From Accumulibacter sp. (GTDB lineage: Bacteria > Pseudomonadota > Gammaproteobacteria > Burkholderiales > Rhodocyclaceae): DNA of 31,153 nucleotides. The DNA lies in the NCBI GenBank assembly GCA_031264825.1, contig JAISDL010000146.1, positions 1 through 31,153 of the forward strand. Direction: 5' to 3'. Positions 1 through 9,100 of the stretch are shown here, in pieces. The notes below the pieces were generated by a model. The model did no database searches, was not told the DNA's origin, and saw only the letters and a list, made by a program, of their open reading frames with translations. The first letter of the stretch is position 1, and each line of letters begins with the position of its first letter. The position numbers and the translations under genes were made by a program.

Positions 1-5
1 CGTTG

Positions 6-158
6 GATAATAAACTCACCGCTCTCGCCTCGTCCGCGACGCTGGGCGAGCGAATCGCCAACTCGTAGCGCCAAGATAATAAACTTTTCATAACTCATTG
101 ATTTCATTTTTATTTTCAGTTTTTCACCGTTTATTATCCGAAGCGGTAGATAATAAAC
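6..158. repeat. Left part of an alternating 69/74-bp repeat array (GATAATAAAC motif)
   Basis: The 10-mer GATAATAAAC occurs at 6-15, 75-84 and 149-158, and its reverse complement GTTTATTATC at 129-138. Start-to-start distances are 69 and 74 bp, the same two distances found in the right part of the array at 1719-1945. The 74-bp unit is AT-rich and carries the inverted copy 54 bp from its start, so GTTTATTATC and the next GATAATAAAC form a 10-bp stem with a 10-nt loop. The 69-bp unit is GC-rich (ctcgcct...gacgctggg...gcgaatcgcc). The third 69-bp unit starts at 149 but stops matching at about 189, inside the neighbouring gene. The array may continue to the left of the window. Confidence 0.9.
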
Positions 159-1629
159 GCCTTGCACTCGCCTCATCAGTGACGCTGGGTTTGTAGTAAA
201 CCCGGTTACGCTTGCCTTGGGTGGCGTTGTGTTCCAGGAGACCCTGTTCGACCCAGCGTTTGAGCAGTTTTGAGGCACTGAGCGTGTCCAGCTCGGCAAT
301 CTGGCGAAGATCGCCGTTGCCGATGGGGCCGTTTCGGTCTATCCAGTCGCTGACTTGCGTCCAAACGGGCGGACGCTCCTCGTTCAGCAGGGTGACGGTG
401 ATGGTTTGTTGCGTTTGATTGCGAAACTCCCGGTACTGGGGAGGGTAAAGATTCCCGACCTGCATGAGATGAAACATCATGCGTACGCCTTCTCCGGCAT
501 CGACGTTGGGAGGGTCGGGAAATTCGCGCAAATGGCTGGCAATCAGGGGATTACGCGCGAAGGAACCTGCGTTTTGAATTGTCGCCGCCGAAATTTTGCC
601 GGGAAACAAGCCGGGGCTGACAATTTCAATCCGGTTATCGAAAATTCGGATATGCACATCCTGATTCAAGCGATAATCGCGGTGAATCAGCGCATTGGTA
701 ATGGCTTCCCGGATGACGCGTTCCGGGTAGCGGTGCAGCGTTTTGAATCCCGACGCCACCAAAGTCAGCCCTTCGGTCAGCGAGTCGAGCACGTAAGCAT
801 GCGTCTGCGCGATCAACTGGTAAATCGGGCCGGACAGAGTCTTCGGCGGTTTGATGAGGTTGGGAACTTCACTCGCGGCGATCGCGTTCCCTCGATAATG
901 AAATACCCTGACGTCGGCGCGCGTTTGGCTTGCCGCGAGCAAAGCTCCCGGATAGTCCGCGAACAGCAGAACGGCGGCGCGAACGGGGCGCAACTCGCTG
1001 CCAAACTTCTGGGCAAGTCCGATACGGTAAAGTTGATCCGGGATACCGGTATCCGACAAACCTCTTCCACGCAAAAACAGGCGCCACGCGTCCGTTTTCA
1101 GCAAATCGAAATCCACATCCACCGGCTCGGATTCCGCGCTGCGCACACCGCGCTGATAGGAAAGATCGACGATTTCATCCGCCGACATTTCCCGGTTGCT
1201 GGCCTCGCCGCGCATCCAGGCACCATCGCCGACGATGGAGTGCACCTTGTCACTTCGCGGAACGCGAAGCAGAAGAAGGCATCCCGGATGACCATCACGC
1301 AATACGCAGGAAATACGCTCAATAACGATTCCCTCTATTTTCGGCCGGAATTGCGTTTCCAATTTGCGCAGAAGTTCATCGACAGCCTCTGGATTCTCGT
1401 CGATGCCGTACAAGCGATCCTTGCCTCGCGCCTTTTGCGCGTCTTCCACGCCGAGGAATAAATCGCCGCCGAGCGTGTTGGCAAAAGCACATACGGTCTC
1501 CAGAGCCTTGCCGACCATTTTCCCGGAAACGCGTTTCACTTCCAGCGTTTGCGTTTCCTTTCCGTTCAGAGCGGAATTCAGGAAAACTTCCCTTTGATCC
1601 GAAGTGAGTTCCCGCGCTTTGCTCGTCAT
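124..1629 (-). CDS. AlbA_2 (Schlafen-type) / GHKL ATPase / winged-helix protein, COG2865 family
   Basis: Predicted DNA-binding ATPase-like regulator of 501 aa, often annotated as RecG-like although it has no helicase domain. Residues 25-145 form the AlbA_2 domain (TLEVKR, then CAFANTLGGDLFLGVED). Residues 300-390 match HATPase_c_4, with REAITNALIHRDY as the N box, DNRIEIVSPG and GEGVRMM. Residues 425-480 look like a winged helix (SASKLLKRWVEQGLLEHN). The start at 1629 is preferred over the upstream ATG at 1656 because AAGGGA lies 7 nt before it, while the upstream ATG has no Shine-Dalgarno (SD) sequence. The last ~21 residues, ending SDNKR, are encoded by the flanking repeat array, and the stop codon lies inside it. 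It follows the LPS run on the same strand after about 300 bp of repeats and probably has its own expression. Target and function are unknown; family assignment is secure. Confidence 0.88.
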   Translation of the reverse strand: MTSKARELTSDQREVFLNSALNGKETQTLEVKRVSGKMVGKALETVCAFANTLGGDLFLGVEDAQKARGKDRLYGIDENPEAVDELLRKLETQFRPKIEGIVIERISCVLRDGHPGCLLLLRVPRSDKVHSIVGDGAWMRGEASNREMSADEIVDLSYQRGVRSAESEPVDVDFDLLKTDAWRLFLRGRGLSDTGIPDQLYRIGLAQKFGSELRPVRAAVLLFADYPGALLAASQTRADVRVFHYRGNAIAASEVPNLIKPPKTLSGPIYQLIAQTHAYVLDSLTEGLTLVASGFKTLHRYPERVIREAITNALIHRDYRLNQDVHIRIFDNRIEIVSPGLFPGKISAATIQNAGSFARNPLIASHLREFPDPPNVDAGEGVRMMFHLMQVGNLYPPQYREFRNQTQQTITVTLLNEERPPVWTQVSDWIDRNGPIGNGDLRQIAELDTLSASKLLKRWVEQGLLEHNATQGKRNRVYYKPSVTDEASARRLLSTASDNKR

Positions 1630-1718
1630 GGCACGAATCCCTTTCGCCTCCGGCATGTCCGAAACGCGGCGGTCATCTTCAGCGGCTTGGCGAACAGAGC
1701 GCCGGTTGGTCGCTCCGA

Positions 1719-1945
1719 GATAATAAACTTTTTACAAGCCATTGATTTCATTTGTATTTATCGTTATTTCCCGTTTATTATCTGAAGCGATGGATAATAA
1801 ACGCGCCGCACTCGCCTCTCCTGCAGCGCTGCCTGAGCGAATCGCCGGCTTGTCGCTCCGAGATAATAAACTTTTTATAACCCATTGATTCCATTTATGT
1901 TTTCCGTCATTCGCCGTTTATTATCCGAGGCGATGGATAATAAAC
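1719..1945. repeat. Right part of the alternating 69/74-bp repeat array
   Basis: GATAATAAAC occurs at 1719-1728, 1793-1802, 1862-1871 and 1936-1945 (spacing 74, 69, 74 bp). GTTTATTATC occurs at 1773-1782 and 1916-1925, each 54 bp into a 74-bp unit and 10 nt before the next GATAATAAAC. The 74-bp units share cattgatt and catt-rich AT segments with the unit at 75. The intact 69-bp unit at 1793-1861 resembles the one at 6-74. The stretch just before 1719 (about 1698-1718, ending gtcgctccga) matches the end of a 69-bp unit, so the AlbA_2 gene sits inside an interrupted 69-bp unit. The array ends 6 bp short of the carbamoyltransferase stop codon. No other gene is seen between 1657 and 1951. Confidence 0.92.
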
Positions 1946-1951
1946 TCCGTC

Positions 1952-3682
1952 TTACTTCTTTTCCACCAAAATGTCCTGCATGACAAGATACTCGAGGTCG
2001 GAGCCGTAGAACATCGCCAAAGCGTCGTCTGGGGAACAGATCATCGGTTCGCCGCGCCGGTTCAGCGAGGTATTGAGGACGACGCCGTTGCCGGTCCGTT
2101 TTTCCAGCGCCTTCATCAGATCGTAGTAGCGCGGGTTGAATTCGCGCCGCAGAACCTGCGCGCGCGAGGTGCCGTCCTCGTGGACGACTTCCGGGACGCG
2201 CTTTTTCCAGTCTTCCTGGACGTCGAAGGTGAAGGTCATGAAGGGCGCGGGGTGCGATTCGCCGAACATTTGCGGACCGACGGTATCGAGCATCGACGGG
2301 CAGAAGGGCCTCCAGCGCTCGCGGAACTTGATCTGCGCGTTGATCCGGTCGGCGACTCCGGGAACGCTCGGACAGCCGAGAATCGAACGCGCGCCGAGCG
2401 CACGCGGGCCGAATTCCATACGCCCCTGGAACCACGCGACCGGGGAACCTTGCGCGAGCAGTTCCGCGACGTACTCGGGCACATTGTCGAGCTTTTTCCA
2501 TCGAGGCTTTGAAGGGTGGCGCGCGCACGCGGCGATGACGTCTTCGTTGCTGTATTCGGGGCCGAGGTAGACGTGCTCCATTTTTTCGACCGGAACGCCG
2601 CGCCGCTGCGAAACGTAGGCCGCCGCGCCGACGGCGGTTCCGGCGTCGCTCGCGGCGGGCTGGACGAAGAGTTCCTTTACGTCGGGTCGCGCGACGATTC
2701 GCTGGTTCAGCTTGACGTTCAGGGCGCAGCCGCCGGCGAAGGCGATTTTCCCGGTCTCGCGGATAATGTCGCCGAGGTAATGCTCGATCATTTCGAGCGA
2801 GAGTTTTTCAAAGAGCGCCTGTACGCTCGCGGCATAATGCACGTAAGGCTCGTCGGCGACGTCGCCCTCGCGCTTGGGGCCGAGCCATTCGACGAGTTTG
2901 GGCGAGAAGTAATACCCCTTGCCCTTTTCCTTGTAGCGCTTGAGTCCGACGACGTTGACGTAATCGGTATTGACGACCAACTCGCCGTTTTCAAAGCGCG
3001 CCAGACGTGAAAAGTCGTGGCGCGCCGCGTCGCCGAAGGGCGCCATGCCCATGACCTTGAATTCGCCGTCGAGCATGTCGAAGCCGAGGTATTCGGTCAG
3101 CGCGCCGTAAAGTCCGCCGAGCGACTCCGGGTCGTAGAATTCCTTGATCTTGTGGATTTTCCCGTTTTCGCCCCAGCCGAAAAATGTCGTCGCGTATTCG
3201 CCTTTCCCGTCGATGCCGACGATCGCCGTTTTTTCCGTGAAGCCCGAACAAAGGTAGGCGCTCGCCGCGTGCGCGAGGTGGTGTTCGACCGGTTCGATCA
3301 CGATCGCTCCGGGGTCGAAACCCAGTTGCTGGAGGCACCATTCGATACGCCCGCGATAGCGCCAGTAGCGCCGGTTCCCCGTCAGGATCGCGTCGATCGC
3401 GCGTTCGGGCGCGTACAGATAGCGCCGCGCGTAATGCCAGCGCGCCTTGCCGAACAGGCTGACCGGAGCGAAGGGAATCGCGACGACGTCGACGTCGATG
3501 GGCTTGATTCCCGCTTGATTCAGACAGAACTTGGCCGCCTCGTAGGGCATCCGGTTTTTCGCGTGCTTGTCGCGGACAAAACGCTCTTCTTCGGCGGCCG
3601 CGACGAGCTTTCCGCCGATGTACAGCGCGGCGGAAGGGTCGTGGCTGACCGCGCCGGACAGTCCGAGAATTTTGAGCGCCAT
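1952..3682 (-). CDS. NodU/CmcH-family carbamoyltransferase, probably LPS core (WapO-like)
   Basis: Predicted to transfer a carbamoyl group from carbamoyl phosphate to a sugar hydroxyl. The 576-aa length is full for the family. The N-terminal Kae1/TsaD-like domain shows ILGLSGAVSHDPSAALY, AAEEERFVRDKHAKNRMPY, the metal-site segment EHHLAHAASAY and GIDGKGEYATTFFGWG. The C-terminal domain shows FAGGCALNVKLNQRI, QPAASDAGTAVGAAAY, WFQGRMEFGPRALGARSI, FRERWRPFCPSML and LNTSLNRRGEPM. It lies 12 bp after a tandem LPS-type kinase on the same strand. In Pseudomonas aeruginosa the LPS-core carbamoyltransferase WapO is likewise encoded beside a core kinase, so carbamoylation of an inner-core heptose is the favoured role. 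That substrate is inferred from context; a nodulation-factor or antibiotic role is unlikely here. Confidence 0.93.
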   Translation of the reverse strand: MALKILGLSGAVSHDPSAALYIGGKLVAAAEEERFVRDKHAKNRMPYEAAKFCLNQAGIKPIDVDVVAIPFAPVSLFGKARWHYARRYLYAPERAIDAILTGNRRYWRYRGRIEWCLQQLGFDPGAIVIEPVEHHLAHAASAYLCSGFTEKTAIVGIDGKGEYATTFFGWGENGKIHKIKEFYDPESLGGLYGALTEYLGFDMLDGEFKVMGMAPFGDAARHDFSRLARFENGELVVNTDYVNVVGLKRYKEKGKGYYFSPKLVEWLGPKREGDVADEPYVHYAASVQALFEKLSLEMIEHYLGDIIRETGKIAFAGGCALNVKLNQRIVARPDVKELFVQPAASDAGTAVGAAAYVSQRRGVPVEKMEHVYLGPEYSNEDVIAACARHPSKPRWKKLDNVPEYVAELLAQGSPVAWFQGRMEFGPRALGARSILGCPSVPGVADRINAQIKFRERWRPFCPSMLDTVGPQMFGESHPAPFMTFTFDVQEDWKKRVPEVVHEDGTSRAQVLRREFNPRYYDLMKALEKRTGNGVVLNTSLNRRGEPMICSPDDALAMFYGSDLEYLVMQDILVEKK

Positions 3683-3694
3683 TGAAAAACTTCC

Positions 3695-5194
3695 TTAATT
3701 TTCTTCGTTCGCATCGGGAGGAATCGACTCGTTCAGCGCGCGATAGAGCGGACTGTCTTCCGGCCAGTTGCGCAGGAGACGGTCGCGGTCGCGCGAGAAC
3801 GCGCGCACGAATCTGGACGCGCTCGTGTAGACGCGCATCGCGTCGAGATCGATCAGCGCCCAGGAGCCGCGTGTTTCCCCGCCTTGCCAGATCAGGTTAC
3901 TGCCCTTGAAATCGCCGTGAGCGATACGTTCCCGCCGCAGCGCGGCAAAAAGCTCGCGCAGCGCGCAAACGCCAACCCCCAAAGCCGGCGCCCCCGCAGC
4001 CGGCTCGTCACGAAAACACGCCATTATATCGCGGCCTTCGAGGTATTCGGTAATCAGAAAAGCCGTACCGCGCAGTCCCAGCCAGCGGCGCTCGATCATC
4101 GCCAGCGGTTTTGCCGTGGGAATACCCAGCGCCACGAGGCGGTTGCCTTCGCGCCACGACGTCGACGCCCGGCTGGGGCGCCAAAAGCGCCCGACCCAAT
4201 GCCTGAAGTTCTTGATGTTGTAACGCTTGACGACGAAGGCACGGCCTCCGTCCTCGACGCGCGCGACCGTTGCCGTCCCGCCCGTCTTGTAGATATGGCC
4301 TCGCGCGATGAAGGCGTCGGGGTCCGCGAGAATCCGCGCGAGCGCGTCGGCGTCCTCGCGGCGTACGGCGCAAAAACCGAAAGCGCCGAAAGGCCCGCTT
4401 TTTTCCACGCGAAAAAGGCTGCAATCGCGCACCGTTTTTTTCAGAAAATCGCGCATCCGGTGTCGCTTCGCCCGGTCGACCGCCGCGCGCAGCGCACGGG
4501 GGTCGAGGCGCGCGCGGCACGACGGATTGATTTCCGTATATACGTCGAGCCATTTTGGCAGCGACGCTTCGACCTTTGAAGGCAGTTGCGCAAAAAAAAC
4601 GCCGAGGTTTTCGAGCGCTTTTTCAGGGTCGAGGGGCAGGCCGGGTGTTTCCGCGCGGATGCCGCCGGCGTCGATGATGTGGAGGCGTCCGCCTTGGTAA
4701 AGCAGGTTGTCCGGGTGCAGGTCCTCCTGCCGGAGTCCCTTGAGGTGCAGGGCGGCGACGGCACACAGCGCGTCCCTTACGATGCGCGAGCGCGCTTCGT
4801 CCGCGTCTGAGGCGCCTTCGCATTCTTTCCAGCGTTCGCCCACGCTTTGCGCCCTTTCGAGGTACTCGAACAGTACGCCGCCGCCCTCCCCCGGCGAAAA
4901 AAAGTCCTCCAAAAGCGCCGGCGTATCCATGCCCTGTTCGGCAAGCAGCGCGCTCCCGCGCTTTTCGCGCGCCAAATCGCGCTCGGCTTTTGCGCCGACG
5001 ATGAGTTTGGCGAGCACTTTGCGTTCGACGCCGTTTTTCTTCCAGACGCCGACGCCGACGTAGCGCCGCGCCGGCAGGACGCGCAGGAGGCGCTCGACGC
5101 GCAACGTAGCGCCATCGGGTAGCACGAGTTCGAACGGGAGCGCGGGGTTTCGCCCGGAGTTCGCCAGTTCCGCAAGCGAAAACGTCGAAGACAT
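3695..5194 (-). CDS. Tandem LPS kinase-like protein (two Kdo/WaaP/InaA-type kinase domains)
   Basis: A 499-aa cytoplasmic protein with two eukaryotic-like small-kinase domains in one chain. Domain 1 (about 20-240) has an N-lobe lysine in RKVLAKLIVGAKAERDL, the catalytic segment LRQEDLHPDNLLY and the metal-binding segment HIIDAGG. Domain 2 (about 270-480) has RAFVVKRYNIKNFRHW, LITEYLEGRDI, the catalytic IAHGDFKGSNLIW and WALIDLDAM. Both keep recognisable catalytic Asp/Asn and metal-binding Asp positions, so both may be active. Family members phosphorylate heptoses or Kdo in the LPS inner core. It is 24 bp after the nitrilase and 12 bp before the carbamoyltransferase, suggesting co-transcription and joint core decoration. 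The SD is weak (GGGAAG about 13 nt upstream), but the ATG is the only good candidate. Exact acceptor sugars cannot be read from sequence. Confidence 0.88.
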   Translation of the reverse strand: MSSTFSLAELANSGRNPALPFELVLPDGATLRVERLLRVLPARRYVGVGVWKKNGVERKVLAKLIVGAKAERDLAREKRGSALLAEQGMDTPALLEDFFSPGEGGGVLFEYLERAQSVGERWKECEGASDADEARSRIVRDALCAVAALHLKGLRQEDLHPDNLLYQGGRLHIIDAGGIRAETPGLPLDPEKALENLGVFFAQLPSKVEASLPKWLDVYTEINPSCRARLDPRALRAAVDRAKRHRMRDFLKKTVRDCSLFRVEKSGPFGAFGFCAVRREDADALARILADPDAFIARGHIYKTGGTATVARVEDGGRAFVVKRYNIKNFRHWVGRFWRPSRASTSWREGNRLVALGIPTAKPLAMIERRWLGLRGTAFLITEYLEGRDIMACFRDEPAAGAPALGVGVCALRELFAALRRERIAHGDFKGSNLIWQGGETRGSWALIDLDAMRVYTSASRFVRAFSRDRDRLLRNWPEDSPLYRALNESIPPDANEEN

Positions 5195-5218
5195 GCGACT
5201 GCGCGTCTTCCCGAAATT

Positions 5219-6091
5219 TCAGAGCGCGCGGTGTTTGAGCGCCGGAAGGCTCTCGCGCACCTCGGCGATGCGCGCGTGGTCCATCGTCCCGACGATCACA
5301 CCGGGGCCTTTTTCGAGGCGGACCAACACGTCACCCCAGGGGTCGATGAGCATGCTGTTGCCGTGCGTTTCCCTGCCGTTCTCGTGGACGCCGCCCTGCG
5401 CGACGGCGAGGACGTAACACTGGTTTTCGACGGCGCGGGCGCGCATGAGAATCTCCCAGTGCGCGCGCCCGGTGATTTCGGTGAAAGCCGAAGGGATCAC
5501 GTTCAGGTCGACGACTCCGAGCGCGCGGTAGAGTTCTGGGAAGCGCAGGTCGTAGCAAATCGTGACGCCGACGCGGCCGAAAGGCGAATCGAAGGCCATC
5601 GGAGTCGTTCCGGCCTGAATCGTCGCGCCCTCGTTGTAGCGATCCTTGCCCTTCTGGAAGCCGAACAGATGAATCTTGTCGTAACGTGCCGCGCATCGGC
5701 CTTGCGGGTCGTAGACGAGGCTGGCGTTCAGCACCTTGTCCGGCGACGGCGCGGCCAGGGGGAGCGAACCGCCGACGAGCCAGATTCCGTGACGCGCCGC
5801 GGTTTTCGACAGAAAATCCTGGATGGGGCCCGCGCCGAATTCCTCGCGCACCTTGATTTTGTCGCTCTCGCGGCGCCCGATGATCGGGAAGTATTCCGGG
5901 AGCGCGACGAGTTCTGCGTCCTGTGCGACCGCCTCGGCGATCAGGGCGCCCGCCGTGTCGAGGTTTTCATCGACGCGCGGCGTCGAAACCATCTGGACGG
6001 CGGCGAGCCGCGCGTTTTTCGGCAAAGCGTTCGAAGCGTTTGGTGCCTTCGACGCCTCCGATGCTTTTGTGGTATCCGTGAGTTTCGTCAT
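5219..6091 (-). CDS. Carbon-nitrogen hydrolase (nitrilase superfamily, Nit1/deaminated-glutathione-amidase-like)
   Basis: Predicted cytoplasmic amidase of 290 aa. The nitrilase triad is visible: Glu66 in LVALPEYFPIIG, Lys139 in YDKIHLFGF and Cys179 in VTICYDLRFPELYR. Downstream blocks AHWEILMRARAVENQCYVLAVAQ and HGNSMLIDPWGDVL are typical of the Nit branch, whose characterised members hydrolyse deaminated glutathione or act as omega-amidases. The start at 6091 is chosen because AAGGAG lies 5 nt upstream; a longer reading frame runs into yhdP and is rejected. The first ~25 residues are Ala/Ser/Thr/Lys-rich and low complexity, ahead of the domain start at RLAAVQM. The yhdP stop codon is 10 bp upstream, giving the common yhdP-nit pairing of betaproteobacteria. 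The usual following gene, tldD, is absent here. Confidence 0.92.
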   Translation of the reverse strand: MTKLTDTTKASEASKAPNASNALPKNARLAAVQMVSTPRVDENLDTAGALIAEAVAQDAELVALPEYFPIIGRRESDKIKVREEFGAGPIQDFLSKTAARHGIWLVGGSLPLAAPSPDKVLNASLVYDPQGRCAARYDKIHLFGFQKGKDRYNEGATIQAGTTPMAFDSPFGRVGVTICYDLRFPELYRALGVVDLNVIPSAFTEITGRAHWEILMRARAVENQCYVLAVAQGGVHENGRETHGNSMLIDPWGDVLVRLEKGPGVIVGTMDHARIAEVRESLPALKHRAL

Positions 6092-6101
6092 TGCTTCTCC
6101 T

Positions 6102-9100
6102 TCAGGGCGTCGGTGCGACCGACGGTTCCGAATACGCGTCGGGCGGCGGCGCCACCGAAACCTTTTCGACAACGGGCGCTGACCAGGTTCCATTGACCTT
6201 GTAGTCGAGACTGAAAATCTGATCGAGCGGGTTTTGCATGATTTTATGCGCAAAAAGCGTGGCGATTCCGGCGAGCGGGTTGACGAGGGCGACACCGAGC
6301 GCCGCCGTTCCGCCCAAGTCGGGCAAAACCTTGACGTCGAGCGCCTGCGTCTCGCGTTTGATGTCGGTTTCGCCGCGAATGATCGCCTGCGCCGAGGGGC
6401 CGTCGATCGTAAGCTTGTCCGTTCGCAGGATGCCGTCGCGGATTTCGACCTTGCTGGAAATCGAGTCGAACGCGAAGCCCTCGCCGAAAATATCCCTGAA
6501 ATCGAGCGTGATCCGCCGTTGGAGGCTTTGCAGGCTGACGAGGCCGAGCAGTTTTCCGACGCCGGGTTCGACTTTCAGGAACTGTCCGCCGCCGGCTTCG
6601 AGCGTCATTTTTCCGTTGAGCGACGCGTAGTCGATCGAGACCGGCGCGCCTTTCCACGAAAGATGCCCTTCGAGCCGCGCCTTTCCGCCGCGCACGATTT
6701 CGGGATACGACATTCGGTTGAAAAGTCTTCCGAGGTGGGGGCTGTCGAGCATAAAATCGAGGCTCGTCGCACCGGCTTCCTTCCCGTAGCGCCACACCGC
6801 GCTCCCCGTGAGAGCCGCCGCCGGGTTTTTGATCAGGATGCGGTCGAATTCCAGCACACCCTCCCCATTCTTCGCCCGCACGTCCAGGTTACCGAAGCGG
6901 AGACTTCCCAAGGTGAAATCCTCGATTCCTATCTCCATGTCCGGGAGGCTTTTCAATTCCTCCTCGAACGACGACGCGTCGATCCCCGCCGCAGCTTCCG
7001 ACGACGGGGACGCGAGCGTCAGGCGCTTCAAACGGGCGGTGAGCTTGTTCCTGGCGCCAGACTCCCACAAGAGTTCGCCGTTCGCCGCGTCTGAATCGAG
7101 CGTGACCTTCCACGCACCCCTCGAATTCGAAATTGTCGCGCTCACGCCCTGATAATCCTTGCCGAGGAAAGTCAGCTTCGGCGTTCGGAAGACGACCGGC
7201 CGCGTCGGAAAAGCGTACGACGGGGAAGAGCCGCTTGAGACGAAGGGTGCAAGAACGCTCTGCCACGCGTCGAGGTCGAGATGCGCGAAGGAAATGTTCA
7301 GCGCGTCGGTCGCCTCGGGAAGCGGCAAGCCGACGGCGAGAACGCCGGAGTCGGGGACGAAAACGTTCCGGCGTTCGCTCCGGAGGATTCGCAGGCTCAG
7401 GACATCTCCCAGCGTTGCGCTCAGTTGGTCGCGCGCGGTGGGCGGCGCGCCGTCGGCGCTTCGCTTCCTTCCGTCGTCGGGAGGGAGCAATTTCCTCTCG
7501 AAGAATAAAGGCATTTCCTGCCCTGCGGGCTTTGCAAACGGTGCGGGAAGCGACGAGGCGAGCCCTGCGAGCGAGGATTTGACGCTCACTTCGGCGTCGT
7601 TCCCGTCGATGCGTACCTCGCCCTCGTAAGGCGTCGAGCCTGAAAAAAACTCCGCAATCCGAGGCGAGTCGGCGCGCATCCGCGCGGCATCGACGCTCCC
7701 CTTGAACGAAACGAGAACGCGCCCGTCGGCTTGTTTTCCGCCCTGGATTTTCAGCGGCCCGCCGAAGAGAACGCCCGAAATCTCCGGGATACGCAAGTCG
7801 TTCCCGGAAAACCGCAGAGCGCCCTTGGCCTTTTTGATCGGCGGAAAGCCCGGATCGATCGAAACTTCGTTGTTCTGGAAGCTATAGACCCCGGCGATCT
7901 TCGAATTGTCGAGCCGTTTTTCGTCCAAGGGAATCGCCAGGTCGATGTTCAGGCGACCGTTCCCGGTCGCGCGCATCGCCTCGGTAAAGTGGTCGATCTT
8001 GCGCGCGACGGGACTTTGTTCGACGAATTTGAGAAATTCCGAAGTCGGCCCGGAAACGTCTCCCTTGACGTACAGCGTCGATACGGGCGCGTCGAAGTCG
8101 GGAATCGTGACGCGCGTTTTTTCGAGCTTCGCGCCAAGGATGCGCCCGCGCTGCGCGTCGATGAGCATTCCGTTCCCCTCGAAACGCAGGTCGGCGAAAA
8201 TTCCGGTGATCTTCGGCCAGTCTTTCCCGTAATCGACCGTCACGTCTTTCGCTTTCACCGTCACCAGAAAAACGCCTTTTTGAGGGTCCAGGAAGGGGAA
8301 GTCGTCGAGATCGCCCTTGAGCGTCAAGCGGGCATCGTCGGAAGCGCCCGCGAGCAAGGAGTCGCGTAGCCAGTAACGCGCGTCGGCATTGACAACGGCG
8401 GGAATATAGCGCCAGACGGCACGCGCGTCGGCGCGGGAGAGCGTCGCCGTCATGTCGATCGAACCCGAACCTTCCCCCGCGTAGCGGTAGACGCCGCGCG
8501 CTTCGCCCGCCGCGTCGGGGCTGGAGAATTCGGCGCGCAAAAGCTCGGTTTCGAGAACATTGCTCTTCTTTTTCCATCGCAGGTCGGCGTCGAGCGTATC
8601 GAAGGCTATCGCCGCGTCTGGAAACACCTTGCGCAATTCGAGCACAGCGCCTTTTGAACGAAGCCTCGCCGTCCCGCCGTCCTCGTTCGCGTCGAGCGCG
8701 CCCGATACGCCGGAAAACCCCGGAAGACCGTCCGCCGCTTTTTTCCCAAGCCCGTCGAACGCCATTTTCAGGGAATACGAAGCGCGCGCGCCGTCGTCCC
8801 AACGCGCTCTCACGTCGCTGAGAATCCCTTGCGGCGCCTCGCCGCGCAAGCGTCGCCGCAGAGTCTCGTCGAGAGGAATGTACTCGGACAATGCCGCGAG
8901 AACGCCCAAGTCGACCCGTTCGGCGGTGACGCGGCCGCTCCCGAGTTTTTCGCCTTCCCCCGGCTTCCATTCGACGTGAAAATCCTGCGGGTCGATCTTC
9001 AGCGCCTTGTTCGACTTTTCTGGACGCGTCGTGAGTTCGACGCCCACCGCGTCGAGGACGAAACCCGACGCGGGACGGCGAAGGCGAATCCGCCCGGACA

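Noticed and set aside
1..1951. CRISPR-like array (short repeats at regular spacing)
   Set aside because: The 'spacers' are themselves repeated in two alternating forms, the repeat is only 10 bp, and no cas gene is present.
1875..2528. 217-aa minus-strand open frame ending in SIASDNKRR...
   Set aside because: It is an out-of-frame shadow of the carbamoyltransferase that happens to run into the array; no SD or domain support.
6104..6295. N-terminal extension of the nitrilase
   Set aside because: It overlaps the end of yhdP, has no nitrilase similarity, and the ATG at 6091 has a strong SD.
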